Assembly: GCA_017303335.1 (NCBI GenBank)
Contig: JAFLBK010000002.1
Span: 372,001 to 436,000, forward strand
DNA: 64,000 bases
From: Chitinophagales bacterium
GTDB taxonomy: Bacteria; Bacteroidota; Bacteroidia; Chitinophagales; Chitinophagaceae
Direction: 5' to 3'
Shown here: positions 8,874 to 16,899 of the stretch, piece by piece
How positions within the stretch are numbered: position 1 is the first letter of the stretch
How the letters are laid out: each line of letters begins with the position of its first letter
The notes under the pieces: model-generated
What the model was told of the DNA's origin: nothing
Database searches by the model: none
Seen by the model: the letters and a program-made list of their open reading frames with translations, nothing else
Translations under genes and position numbers: made by a program

Positions 8874-9593
8874 TTAACTGATGCCCAATACCTGTTGCAT
8901 GGTAAAGATGCCCTTTTTATCGCGGATGTATTCAACAGCCAGTACAGCGCCGAGCGCAAAACCTTCGCGGCTGTGGGCCGTATGAATGATCTCGATGTCG
9001 TCGACAGGCGAACTGTATTTTACCGAATGCGTTCCGGGCGCCGGGTCTTCCCGTTTGCTGATGATCACCAGGTCGGCCGGGTTACCTGTGGGTTCGTTCA
9101 CCCAGTTGCGTTTACGGGGAACTTCCTGCAGAACCTGTTCGGCCAGGGTGATGGCGGTACCGCTGGGTGCATCCTTTTTTTGCGTATGGTGTATCTCCAC
9201 CATGCTCACCTCATAGTTCTCCTGCCGGCTCATGAGCCGGGCGAGTTTTTTATTGACTTCAAAAAAAATGTTCACACCTACGCTGAAATTACTGGCGTAT
9301 AAAAAACTGCCGTTCTTCTCCCGGCAGCGCTGATCCACTTCCGCACGGTGCTCCAGCCAGCCGGTGCTGCCGCTTACGGTGGGGATGCCGGCGTCCATGC
9401 ATTTCAGCAGGTTCTCTTTGGCGCTGTGCGGCCCGGTGAATTCGATGGCCACATCGCAGGCCGATAGATTTTCGGGGGTAAAGGAAGCCAGGCTGTCGAT
9501 ATCGATCTTCAGGCCGATGGTATGGCCGCGTTGAAGGGCGACCGCCTCAATGGCTTTTCCCATCTTGCCATAACCGATCAATGCGATTTTCAT
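8874..9593 (-). CDS. dapB: 4-hydroxy-tetrahydrodipicolinate reductase
   Basis: A 239-residue enzyme of the diaminopimelate/lysine pathway that reduces 4-hydroxy-tetrahydrodipicolinate with NAD(P)H. Visible are the nucleotide-binding start MKIALIGYGKMGKAIE, EFTGPHSAKENLLKC, the SNFSVGVNIFFEVNKKLA segment, the catalytic VEIHHTQKKDAPSGTA motif with the paired histidines and Lys, and the C-terminal HTAHSREGFALGAVLA. It is shorter than the E. coli enzyme (273 residues), as is usual in Bacteroidota. It is the last member of the parA-parB-DUF5683-dapB block; dapD is separately encoded at 22264. Confidence 0.94.
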   Translation of the reverse strand: MKIALIGYGKMGKAIEAVALQRGHTIGLKIDIDSLASFTPENLSACDVAIEFTGPHSAKENLLKCMDAGIPTVSGSTGWLEHRAEVDQRCREKNGSFLYASNFSVGVNIFFEVNKKLARLMSRQENYEVSMVEIHHTQKKDAPSGTAITLAEQVLQEVPRKRNWVNEPTGNPADLVIISKREDPAPGTHSVKYSSPVDDIEIIHTAHSREGFALGAVLAVEYIRDKKGIFTMQQVLGIS

Positions 9594-9640
9594 AATGGAA
9601 TGCTGCAGTTACGAAATGATTGTACCGCGATGAAGGTAAA

Positions 9641-10243
9641 TTATTTTGAGCGATTTTTCCCGATGTTCAGCACCAGGCTGATGCCGTTCGTTTGAGCGAG
9701 TTCGCTGTAACCGGCCCTGATCCGCAGGCTGAGGTCGTCGCTTACATCGAATGTTTTCAGGTGTGCGTCTACGGTGGCGTCCACCACATTCAATCCCCAG
9801 AACAGGATAAAGAAAAGCACGGTATAATCAACATTCTGCCGTACCTGGTTGCGGAAATTCTTGATGCGTTCGGGCTGGTCTTTTACCGAATAGTAGGGTT
9901 GGGGGATCTGAAAGTCGTTGGCCTGGTTGCCGTCAATTGCATTGATGTATGCATCCCGTGCCTCGCGGTATTGTTTCACATTGCGGAAGAAGATATAGGT
10001 GGTGGTTCCGAGGGCCGCGTATACAACCGGGATCTTCCAGTACTTTTTGTTGGTGGCCTGCCCCCAACCGGGCAGGATGGCCGAGCGGTACATGGCGATC
10101 CGGGGATTGTACGCTTTGGCGGGGTCGGGTTTTGAAAAGAGGTTCGTGTTCTTTTTCTGTTTGGCGCTGTCTTGCTGGGCCATGGTCCGCGACGCACCGA
10201 AAAGCGTGAACAGGATCAAGAGGCAGGAGACGGGTTTCAACAT
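9641..10243 (-). CDS. DUF5683-type membrane protein
   Basis: A 200-residue protein with a signal peptide (MLKPVSCLLILFTLFGASRTMAQ), a segment RSAILPGWGQATNKKYWKIP typical of DUF5683 proteins, and two hydrophobic stretches (about residues 75-90 and 145-165). It sits between parB and dapB, the conserved position of this family in Bacteroidota, and its ATG overlaps the parB stop by one base, so the two are translationally coupled. Its function is unknown; the GWGQ segment recalls small membrane proteins of the phylum but gives no mechanism. Confidence 0.75.
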   Translation of the reverse strand: MLKPVSCLLILFTLFGASRTMAQQDSAKQKKNTNLFSKPDPAKAYNPRIAMYRSAILPGWGQATNKKYWKIPVVYAALGTTTYIFFRNVKQYREARDAYINAIDGNQANDFQIPQPYYSVKDQPERIKNFRNQVRQNVDYTVLFFILFWGLNVVDATVDAHLKTFDVSDDLSLRIRAGYSELAQTNGISLVLNIGKNRSK

Positions 10244-11151
10244 CAGCGTACGTTAATGTTCAGTTTTTCGAGCAGGGCATTCAGTTCCTGGGTGGAATAA
10301 TATTCGAACAGGATGGTGCCATGCCCTTTTTTGTTGTGGGTGAATTTCACCCGGGTATTGTAGTGCGACGCTAAATTATCTTCGATCCGTTTCAGTTCGG
10401 GAGCAAGGGTTTGTTTTACCGCAACTTTAACAGCGGGACTGTATTGTTTGCGCACCAGCTCTTCTGTCTGGCGAACCGAAAGCCCTTTCTTCTTTATCTC
10501 CTGGAAGATGAAGAGTTGTTTATCGACCAGGTCTACATTGATCAGCGCCCGTGCATGACCCATGCTCAGTTCGCCGCTGCGTACCGCTACCTGTATATCG
10601 GGAGGCAGCTTCAGCAGGCGGATGTAGTTGGTAACGGTGCTTCGTTCTTTGCCCATGCGTTCGGCCACCTGTTCCTGTGTATATTCCAGTTCATCCATAA
10701 GGCGTTTGTAACTCAGGGCCACCTCGATGGCGTTGAGGTCTTTCCGTTGCAGGTTTTCGAGCAGGGATAATTCGAGCAGTTCCGTGTCGTTGGCCTGGCG
10801 GATGTACACCGGTACATCTTTCAGTCCGGCCAGTTTGGACGCACGGAAACGGCGTTCGCCGGCGATCAGGCGGAACTTGCCGCTGGGCATCCGGGTTACG
10901 GTGAGCGGCTGGATGATATCGTGAATGCGGATGGAAGCCGCCAGTTCGTTCAGCGCTGTTTCATCGAAATCGCGGCGCGGCTGTTTGGGGTTTACTTCGA
11001 TCTGTTCGAGCGGTATGCGCATGGCCGATGATGCCTGTTCCACCACTTCCTGGCTCAGGGCGCCGGCTGTATTTTTCAGGTCGGAATCGATGTTCTGCAG
11101 CAGGCTGCGGATTCCTTTTCCGAGTGCGTCTTTTTTATTGGGCTGCGACAT
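10243..11151 (-). CDS. parB: chromosome-partitioning protein ParB
   Basis: A 302-residue ParB/Spo0J protein, which loads at parS sites and forms the partition complex with ParA. The ATG at 11149-11151 (MSQPNKKDALGKGIRSLLQ) is chosen; the upstream extension is unlike the family and consists of repeat sequence. The N-terminal ParB/Srx CTP-binding domain shows IEVNPKQPRRDFDE, PLTVTRMPSGKFRLIAGERRFRA split around residue 95, and ENLQRKDLNAIEVA. The helix-turn-helix is EYTQEQVAERMGKERSTVTN. The C terminus (LEKLNINVR) is the dimerisation part. No parS-like palindrome was recognised in the window. Confidence 0.95.
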   Translation of the reverse strand: MSQPNKKDALGKGIRSLLQNIDSDLKNTAGALSQEVVEQASSAMRIPLEQIEVNPKQPRRDFDETALNELAASIRIHDIIQPLTVTRMPSGKFRLIAGERRFRASKLAGLKDVPVYIRQANDTELLELSLLENLQRKDLNAIEVALSYKRLMDELEYTQEQVAERMGKERSTVTNYIRLLKLPPDIQVAVRSGELSMGHARALINVDLVDKQLFIFQEIKKKGLSVRQTEELVRKQYSPAVKVAVKQTLAPELKRIEDNLASHYNTRVKFTHNKKGHGTILFEYYSTQELNALLEKLNINVR

Positions 11152-11242
11152 GGTTGTTGATTTGTTGATGTGCTGATGTGCTGATGTTTCGAAGTGCCTA
11201 CTTTCATCAGCACATTGTATAATCATCACATCACCTGGTCTC
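11152..11242. repeat. inverted word-like repeat between parA and parB
   Basis: Two overlapping copies of ATGTGCTGATG (11168-11178 and 11176-11186) face an exact inverted copy CATCAGCACAT (11205-11215), giving an 11-bp stem with a loop of about 18 bases just upstream of parB. The rest of the gap is made of TTGATG/CATCAC words. It may attenuate or process the parA-parB transcript. Confidence 0.5.
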
Positions 11243-12043
11243 TCATTCGAGTATTCTGTCTTCTTCTTTTATTTTGGTAAGATTGTTCTTCTGCAATATC
11301 TCTTTGGCCAGGTTGAGGTAATTCACCGCTCCCTTGCTGTCGGAATCGTAGAGGATCACCGGTTTGCCGAAACTGGGCGCTTCGCTCAAACGGGTATTCC
11401 GGTGGATGATGCTGCTGAAAACGATATCGTCGAAATGCCTGCGCACTTCGCTTACTACCTGGTTGCAGAGGCGGAGCCTTCCGTCGTACATGGTCATCAG
11501 GATGCCTTCGATCTTGAGCGATGGGTTGAGCCTGTTCTGTACGATCTTGATGGTATTAAGCAGTTTGCCCAATCCTTCGAGGGCGAAGAATTCGGTTTGT
11601 ACCGGCACCACCACGCTGTCGGCCGCCGTAAGCGCATTCACCGTGATCAGCCCGAGAGAAGGAGAGCAGTCGACCACGATGAAATCGTATTCGTCTTTTA
11701 CCGGTTCCAGTATCTTTTTGAGCACGCTTTCCCGGTTGGGGTAATTGATCATCTCGATCTCGGCGCCCACCAGGTCGATATGCGAGGGGAGCAGGTCGAG
11801 ATAGGGAATATCGGTTTTGAGGATCACATCCTTTGCCTGGGCCTCATTCACCATGCAGTCGTACAGGCTCTGGGTGATATTGTGAAGGTCGAAACCGGTA
11901 CCGGTGGTACTATTGGCCTGTGGGTCGGCGTCTACCAGCAGGGTCTTGTATTCCAATACGGCAAAGCTGGCCGCCAGGTTGATGGCCGTGGTGGTCTTTC
12001 CAACTCCTCCTTTTTGATTTGCTACGCCTATTATTCTTGCCAT
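11243..12043 (-). CDS. parA: chromosome-partitioning ATPase ParA
   Basis: A 266-residue Walker-type ATPase of the Soj/ParA family. The deviant Walker A motif is [13 protein letters not shown] at residues 9-21 with its signature lysine; the Walker A' motif is [14 protein letters not shown]; the Walker B region is [20 protein letters not shown]. Length and order match chromosomal ParA proteins without an N-terminal DNA-binding extension. It precedes parB by 91 bp, a gap filled by an inverted repeat. It uses ATP-dependent nucleoid binding to position origins together with ParB. Confidence 0.96.
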   Translation of the reverse strand: MARIIGVANQKGGVGKTTTAINLAASFAVLEYKTLLVDADPQANSTTGTGFDLHNITQSLYDCMVNEAQAKDVILKTDIPYLDLLPSHIDLVGAEIEMINYPNRESVLKKILEPVKDEYDFIVVDCSPSLGLITVNALTAADSVVVPVQTEFFALEGLGKLLNTIKIVQNRLNPSLKIEGILMTMYDGRLRLCNQVVSEVRRHFDDIVFSSIIHRNTRLSEAPSFGKPVILYDSDSKGAVNYLNLAKEILQKNNLTKIKEEDRILE

Positions 12044-12092
12044 AGTGTTGATGCGCTCTTCGTTTGCCTTGAGCCTGTTTTTCTAAAGGGCT

Positions 12093-12100
12093 CAAAGGTA
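12093..12100 (-). promoter_or_regulatory. -7 promoter element of parA
   Basis: The minus strand reads TACCTTTG, an exact TAnnTTTG match, 50 bases upstream of the parA ATG. No upstream TTG at ideal spacing is seen. Confidence 0.5.
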
Positions 12101-12226
12101 TTGTAATGTAAGGCAATTCCCCCTTTTGCAGCCCGCATTTTTTCAACGCCGGTACCGGGTATCTGCCTGGGGATCAATTATAAAATATTTTACAATCCTG
12201 TACGTCTCTTTTCAACAAACACCCGG

Positions 12227-12264
12227 AAATTTGCCGGGAAACAACCGTTCCGGGCCGCAAATTT
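12227..12264. repeat. inverted repeat upstream of the metallophosphoesterase gene
   Basis: AAATTTGC and GCAAATTT form eight perfect pairs around a GC-rich interior that can extend the stem with one or two bulges. It lies about 90 bp before the plus-strand ATG and more than 180 bp from parA. It could be an operator or a hairpin in an untranslated leader. Confidence 0.45.
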
Positions 12265-12353
12265 AGCCAATCGGCTTAAAATCCGGAACATCCTGGTTTT
12301 AATTGTGTTATAATGAACGGTACCAAACATCAAACCCCAAACACCACTTCCTG

Positions 12354-13604
12354 ATGCGTACACCTCTCGGACTCTTCATCACCATCGGCGTCATGCTGCT
12401 GCTGGATACCTATATATTCCAGGCCATCCGTACTGTGAGCCAGTCTTTATCGCCCAAGGCGAGGGCCATCCTCTACGCGGTTTATTGGGGCATCACGGCC
12501 CTGGCCGTTATCAGCCTGCTGCTCTTTGTCTATACGGATCATAACTTTTTAGGTAAGCGGGTGCGTACCTACCTGTTCGCTACCCTTATCGGGCTCGGAC
12601 TGGCGAAAATGGTAGCCGTGGTTTTCTTCCTGGTGGATGATGTACGCCGTATCATCCAGTGGGCGGCGGGAAAACTCTTTTTCAGCAACACGAATGCAGA
12701 GCGAATGAGCGGAGACGGGATCAGCCGTTCCGTATTCCTGAGCTGGCTCGGACTGGCGGCGGGAGGTACCCTGTTTGGAAGCCTGCTCTATGGGTTCAGT
12801 AATAAGTATAATTACAACCTGAAACGGGTGCCCTTATCCTTCGATAACCTGCCCGCTTCCTTCAAGGGGATGAAGATCATTCATATCAGCGATATTCACA
12901 GCGGGAGCTTTACAGATAAGAAAGCCGTAGAACACGGTATTAAAAAAATCCTGGCGGAGAAGGCCGACCTGATCCTTTTCACCGGCGACCTGGTGAACGA
13001 CCGGGCCCACGAGATGGAAGATTATATGGATGTGTTCAGTAAACTGAATGCGCCGATGGGCGTGTACAGCGTATTCGGCAACCACGATTACGGCGATTAT
13101 GTTCGCTGGCCGCACAAAGGGGTCTCCAAGGAACAGAACCTGGAAAACCTGAAACAGGTGCATGCAAATCTCGGCTGGCGTTTGCTGCTGAACGAACATG
13201 TGGCGCTGGAACGCAACGGCGAGCAGATCGCCCTGCTGGGCATCGAGAACTGGAGCAACAAGGCCCGCTTCCCCAAGCATGGGCGTATGGACCTGGCGCA
13301 CCCGGGCAGTGAGAAATATCCCTTCAAAATACTTATGAGCCACGATCCCAGCCATTGGGACGCGGAAGTAAAACCCAAATACCCGGATGTGGACCTCGTA
13401 CTGAGCGGCCATACCCATGGCATGCAGTTCGGCGTGGAGATCCCCGGCTTTAAATGGAGCCCCGTGCAATACATGTATAAGCAATGGGCGGGATTATATG
13501 AAGACGGCAGCCAGAAACTCTATGTGAATCCCGGTTTCGGCTTTATCGGTTACCCGGGCAGGGTGGGCATCATGCCGGAAATAACGGTGATCGAGCTGGT
13601 GTAG
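12354..13604 (+). CDS. membrane-anchored metallophosphoesterase
   Basis: A 416-residue protein; the ATG at 12354 (MRTPLGLFITIGVMLLLDTY) is used since upstream codons in frame lie in repeat sequence. Residues 1-145 contain about four hydrophobic spans; the catalytic calcineurin-like domain follows from about 185 with IIHISDIHSGSF, LILFTGDLVNDRA, VFGNHDYGDY, ILMSHDP and VDLVLSGHTHGMQFG, the full set of metal ligands. This layout matches the YkuE/YaeI-like class of membrane-associated phosphodiesterases, some of which act on lipid-linked substrates. The substrate is not predictable. Nothing on the same strand is close enough to form an operon. Confidence 0.88.
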   Translation: MRTPLGLFITIGVMLLLDTYIFQAIRTVSQSLSPKARAILYAVYWGITALAVISLLLFVYTDHNFLGKRVRTYLFATLIGLGLAKMVAVVFFLVDDVRRIIQWAAGKLFFSNTNAERMSGDGISRSVFLSWLGLAAGGTLFGSLLYGFSNKYNYNLKRVPLSFDNLPASFKGMKIIHISDIHSGSFTDKKAVEHGIKKILAEKADLILFTGDLVNDRAHEMEDYMDVFSKLNAPMGVYSVFGNHDYGDYVRWPHKGVSKEQNLENLKQVHANLGWRLLLNEHVALERNGEQIALLGIENWSNKARFPKHGRMDLAHPGSEKYPFKILMSHDPSHWDAEVKPKYPDVDLVLSGHTHGMQFGVEIPGFKWSPVQYMYKQWAGLYEDGSQKLYVNPGFGFIGYPGRVGIMPEITVIELV

Positions 13605-13672
13605 GGGATGGTTGATAGTTCATGGTTAATAGTTCATAGTTCATGGTTCATGGTTGATAGTCAGTAGTCGGG
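13605..13672. repeat. direct word-like repeat (ggttgatag / gttcatggtt)
   Basis: About 65 bases consist of permuted words GGTTGATAG, TTAATAG, TTCATAG and TTCATGG. The spacing is irregular and no inverted copy is seen, in contrast to the gaps at 6279, 11152 and 16819. Confidence 0.5.
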
Positions 13673-13735
13673 TGATACAGCATTTTAACCTTTTGTGTAG
13701 GGTTTCGTTTCTATTTTTCGGGGAAATGAAATTTT

Positions 13736-14671
13736 ATGCGAACTATCCTGGCCTTCATTTTCTCTTCATTCATTTTTTCTTCCTGTACAGATAATTCAGA
13801 TAAGCATATTGCGGCATACAAGATTGCAGACGAGGGGTTTCAGCAATCAAATACCTGGATTAACTATAATAACAATCAACTATACAGATTACTGGAAGAT
13901 AGATTGCGTGATAATAAAACAAAATTGCAAGCCAGCATCTGGCAACCGAAAGCGGATAGAATAAGATATCTTTCAACTGGCATGGTTGAGTTTATCCAAA
14001 GTCTTAAGCAAGAGTTACGAAGTGAAGCAAATGGGGGTATTTCTGCGAAGAATGAGGATTGGATGAAAAAGGAATCGATTTCCCGGAAGGTATTTGAATC
14101 GAAAGGGAGAGGAGGGGAGTTGTATCAGCGTTTAATTAACTATGGTGATTCGATCATGAATGTAGATGATAAAGTGAAAGTAAAATTTGCTTTAGGTTTA
14201 GGGCTCTTTTCCCAAGGATTCGATATTAAAACACATAGTGCAAGTGACTTTACAAAGAAGTACTTTGAAAATATGCCAGCTATGGGAGCGATCCTGTTGC
14301 TAAGTAAATTTGAGAATAATGTAAGGTGTGTTGAAAATCAAACTGTCGAGTTTTGCCTGAATCAAATAGGATATCTAGATGGTGTCACAGAGGGTTATTG
14401 TTTTTTACTTGGCCAAACCAGTACATGTCTTCGGGCAGGGGAAATCCTTGAAATTGATGCAGGAATGGGCGCTTATACAACTTTGCCTAACCTGAAATTG
14501 CGGTTTAATGGTAAATCTGTACTTCTTAATGAGAATGGTATTGCAATTTATAAAGTAAAAGTACCAGCCAAACCCGGGAGATACCGAATTCGTGTAAAAG
14601 GCGAGTTTACGGCAGAAGATGGGAAGCCAGTGCCGATAAGCAAAACTGTTTACTATTCAGTAGTGGAATAA
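13736..14671 (+). CDS. GldM N-terminal-like lipoprotein
   Basis: A 311-residue putative lipoprotein: the signal ends in IFSSC at residues 13-17, a lipobox-like site. The body resembles the periplasmic part of the gliding/type IX secretion protein GldM. An N-terminal helical domain (about 25-200) ends in YFENMPAMGAILLLSKFENN, matching GldM's FxNxP..AALTxLSKxQND segment, followed by a beta domain with GEILEIDAGMGAY and a C-terminal PGRYRIRVKGEFTAEDGKPV. It lacks the GldM transmembrane helix and the later D3-D4 domains. Base composition and codon use are visibly more AT-rich than the neighbours. No gldK, gldL or gldN is nearby. Its role is unknown; assignment to the family is by motif recall. 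Confidence 0.65.
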   Translation: MRTILAFIFSSFIFSSCTDNSDKHIAAYKIADEGFQQSNTWINYNNNQLYRLLEDRLRDNKTKLQASIWQPKADRIRYLSTGMVEFIQSLKQELRSEANGGISAKNEDWMKKESISRKVFESKGRGGELYQRLINYGDSIMNVDDKVKVKFALGLGLFSQGFDIKTHSASDFTKKYFENMPAMGAILLLSKFENNVRCVENQTVEFCLNQIGYLDGVTEGYCFLLGQTSTCLRAGEILEIDAGMGAYTTLPNLKLRFNGKSVLLNENGIAIYKVKVPAKPGRYRIRVKGEFTAEDGKPVPISKTVYYSVVE

Positions 14672-14712
14672 ATTGAAATTTCGTGGCAGACACATTGAAA
14701 GGCAAATAGTGC

Positions 14713-15207
14713 TTATTGCTTTTGCACCTTCCTGAAATCATATTTCCGGACAATTGTTTCATCCGCGGCATAGTAGGGCTGACTTACTCTGGCGATCTGT
14801 GCCTGTACGCATTTCCATTCGCCATTTTCTTTGATATAGGTGTCGGTATACATCCAGAAACTGACTTCTTCTTTCCCGTTGTTGATGCTCACGCATTTGT
14901 TCTGTGAATGAATAAGGGCGGTATTGCCATAGATGCGGATGTCCTCGTCGCGGTAATCCCAGTACACAATGCCTGCAAACCCGGTTGCCCAGTTCTCGAG
15001 GTATTCTTTGCGGGCCGTATATTTTCCTTCGCTGCTCACATGGATGAAATCGCGGTGAATGATCCGGTTGTGCGAAGCGGTATCGCCGGTGACCCAGTTG
15101 TGGATGAAAAGGGCATTGAGTTTTTTCAGCGTTTCGAGTTCTGTTTCCTGGGCTGCGGCACGCAAAGCGCCCAAGCCCAGCAGGCTGCTGTAGAATATCT
15201 TTTTCAT
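14713..15207 (-). CDS. exported SnoaL/DUF4440-like protein
   Basis: A 164-residue protein with a signal peptide (MKKIFYSSLLGLGALRAAAQ) and an NTF2-like fold: LKKLNALFIHNWVTGD, HRDFIHVSSEGKY, YGNTALIHSQNKCVSINNGK and WMYTDTYIKENGEWKCVQAQ follow the DUF4440/SnoaL pattern. Such proteins are often small ligand-binding or isomerase-like proteins, but no catalytic residue set identifies a reaction here. It is 15 bp downstream of the M24 peptidase gene on the same strand and is probably cotranscribed with it. Confidence 0.75.
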   Translation of the reverse strand: MKKIFYSSLLGLGALRAAAQETELETLKKLNALFIHNWVTGDTASHNRIIHRDFIHVSSEGKYTARKEYLENWATGFAGIVYWDYRDEDIRIYGNTALIHSQNKCVSINNGKEEVSFWMYTDTYIKENGEWKCVQAQIARVSQPYYAADETIVRKYDFRKVQKQ

Positions 15208-15222
15208 GGGGGTACTACTTTT

Positions 15223-15906
15223 TTATTGTTCGGTAAATAATTGTTCGAAAAAAGCGCCGATCCCGGCTTCGCGGTCGATGAAATGAATTTCCAGTATCCA
15301 GTACCGTTTATTTCCTTCCTTATCCCGCAGCAGGATGCTGTTGTGGTTATCCGGGTGTATGTCCAGGCTGAGGTCGGCTGGGTCATCGGGTTGTTCGTGC
15401 GGATATTTCCCTACAATGTGCCCCCCGATCTCGCCGCCCCATTCCCATCCGTATTTCTTTGCCAGTTGTTTGAGGTAATGAAAGCAGGCGGCCCCGGTGA
15501 GTTCCTCCTGTGCGGCATACCAACGATTGGCCTCCTGCCAGGCGGCTTCGGCATCCTGTTGCAGTTTCAGTTTCAGGGGGTCGTTGCCCAGCACATAGGT
15601 GCGACCGAGGTCTGATTCCCACCCGTTGACAATGGGACCAAAATCAAGAAACAGGATGTCGTTGTCCTGGATAATGCGGTCTGGCGGATTGCCATTGTAG
15701 GGCTGTAGTGTATTGGGGCCGGCGCGAACGATCTTTTTGTGCCAGAAGTTATCGATACCGAATGATTCACGGGCCAGGGCCACTATTTCGGCGGCCAATT
15801 CGCTCTCTTTTTTTCCCGGAACGAGTAAGCCTTGTTTCGCTGCCGCTTCAAATAATTGCTTCGCTTGCCGCTCGGCCAGCAGCAGGTTTTCAATGTTGTT
15901 GTTCAT
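15223..15906 (-). CDS. M24-family (Xaa-Pro aminopeptidase-like) metallopeptidase
   Basis: A 227-residue single-domain pita-bread-fold protein; ATG at 15904-15906 is preferred over an upstream alternative codon. The metal-site pattern is visible: first Asp in FLDFGP, second in SDLGRTYV, His in GGHIVG, Glu in WILEIHF, and a possible last Glu in GAFFEQLF, at the very end where the family usually has more sequence. The N-terminal domain of creatinase/prolidase-type enzymes is missing, so the protein resembles methionine-aminopeptidase-sized members. It may cleave Xaa-Pro peptides or be a non-peptidase homologue. The AraC regulator lies 42 bp upstream on the same strand. Confidence 0.75.
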   Translation of the reverse strand: MNNNIENLLLAERQAKQLFEAAAKQGLLVPGKKESELAAEIVALARESFGIDNFWHKKIVRAGPNTLQPYNGNPPDRIIQDNDILFLDFGPIVNGWESDLGRTYVLGNDPLKLKLQQDAEAAWQEANRWYAAQEELTGAACFHYLKQLAKKYGWEWGGEIGGHIVGKYPHEQPDDPADLSLDIHPDNHNSILLRDKEGNKRYWILEIHFIDREAGIGAFFEQLFTEQ

Positions 15907-15948
15907 GACTTTTTTTTGGACCACAAAACTATCAGGCCCCGAAAGAAG

Positions 15949-16818
15949 TCATTTGTGAAATCTTGCTGTTTTGCCGATTGTGTTTCGAAAGGCTGAAGGA
16001 GAGAGTTTGTATTGTTTTTTGAACGCGGCCGAGAAATAATCCAGACTGTTAAACCCTGCACGAAAAGCCACATCGGCAACCGGCAACGGCGAAGCCAGCA
16101 GCATCTCGGCGTGCTTCAGGCGCATGCTCTGGAGGAATTGATAAACAGAGAAACCGGAAAAGGTTTTAAAGATCCTGCTGAAATGAAAAGGGCTGATGTG
16201 GCAATAGGCAGCCAGCTGCTCCAGGGTGATGTTTTCCGACAGGTGATCATGCATGTATTGCTTGGCCTGTTCGATCGTGGCCAGGTGGTATTTTTTCAGC
16301 CGGGCATTTACGGGTTGTACGGGGCTGTAGTCGGTAAAGCGTCCAATCACTTCTTCAAAAATGTCCATCACGAGGTTATCCATTTCCAGTTGATGGGGGC
16401 TGGCGGACCTGCATGCCTGCAGGAGGGCGAAATGCAGTTGTTCGATCTGCGGGTTGGTTCGTATCAGCAGCGATTGCATGTCTTTATTGGAAAAGAACCA
16501 ATGTGTATGGCGGTTCAGCAGGCCCTGGATGTCTTCGTAAAATTTCTTCCGGAAGATAATGATGGTGCAGGCGTCGGGGATCTCTCCGGGATGCTTAACG
16601 GTGTATTCATACCCGGGTTTGCTTACCAGTACCGAACCGGTGTAGGTATCAAGCGTGTTGCGAAAAGCATTGTAGTAGAAATTACCTGAGCGGGTGATGC
16701 AGAAGGAGAGGTGTTCATTGTACTCGGTCTTCGACCGGGTGCATTCATTGCACCGGCACCTGAAATCGCAGATCTCATAGTGGTCAGAAGAAAACAATAT
16801 ATGTACTTCCGCTTCCAT
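15949..16818 (-). CDS. AraC-family transcriptional regulator
   Basis: A 289-residue regulator; start at ATG 16816-16818 (MEAEVHILFSSDHY), because the upstream extension is encoded by repeat sequence. The N-terminal half (to about 180) looks like a cupin-type sensing domain with an unusual CDFRCRCNECTRSK cluster of four cysteines near residue 20, which could bind a metal. The C-terminal part has two helix-turn-helices: NITLEQLAAYCHISPFHFSR and PVADVAFRAGFNSLDYFSAA, the standard AraC pair. The M24 peptidase and the SnoaL-like gene follow on the same strand and are candidate targets. Confidence 0.88.
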   Translation of the reverse strand: MEAEVHILFSSDHYEICDFRCRCNECTRSKTEYNEHLSFCITRSGNFYYNAFRNTLDTYTGSVLVSKPGYEYTVKHPGEIPDACTIIIFRKKFYEDIQGLLNRHTHWFFSNKDMQSLLIRTNPQIEQLHFALLQACRSASPHQLEMDNLVMDIFEEVIGRFTDYSPVQPVNARLKKYHLATIEQAKQYMHDHLSENITLEQLAAYCHISPFHFSRIFKTFSGFSVYQFLQSMRLKHAEMLLASPLPVADVAFRAGFNSLDYFSAAFKKQYKLSPSAFRNTIGKTARFHK

Positions 16819-16899
16819 ATTGTAGAGAATTGAAATTGAGAATTGGTTATTGAATATTAGTTGAATGATCAATCTCCAATTCTCAATGTCCGTGATATA
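16819..16899. repeat. inverted word-like repeat between helicase and AraC genes
   Basis: ATTGAGAATTGG (16835-16846) has a perfect inverted copy CCAATTCTCAAT (16876-16887), a 12-bp stem with a 29-base loop. The rest of the gap is made of GAATTGAAATTGA and TTGAATATTA words. It lies after the helicase stop and before the AraC start. Confidence 0.55.

Larger units (their letters stand above)
12044..12353. other. 310-bp divergent intergenic region
   Basis: The gap separates parA (minus) from the metallophosphoesterase gene (plus). It holds CAAAGGTA (12093-12100), the minus-strand -7 element TACCTTTG for parA; an inverted repeat AAATTTGC (12227-12234) / GCAAATTT (12257-12264) whose interior CCGGGAA and TTCCGGG can also pair; and a run of CAAAC words (12323-12347) before the plus-strand gene. 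No open reading frame or tRNA is seen. Confidence 0.6.

Noticed and set aside
11152..11242. N-terminal extension of ParB
   Set aside because: The extended frame translates the word repeat (MMIIQCADESRHFETSAHQ) and has no family support; ATG at 11151 begins the conserved N terminus.
10243..12353. A parS site near parAB
   Set aside because: No sequence resembling TGTTTCACGTGAAACA was found; the palindromes seen are unlike it.
13605..13672. CRISPR array or minisatellite
   Set aside because: Units are 7-10 bases, irregular and without spacers.
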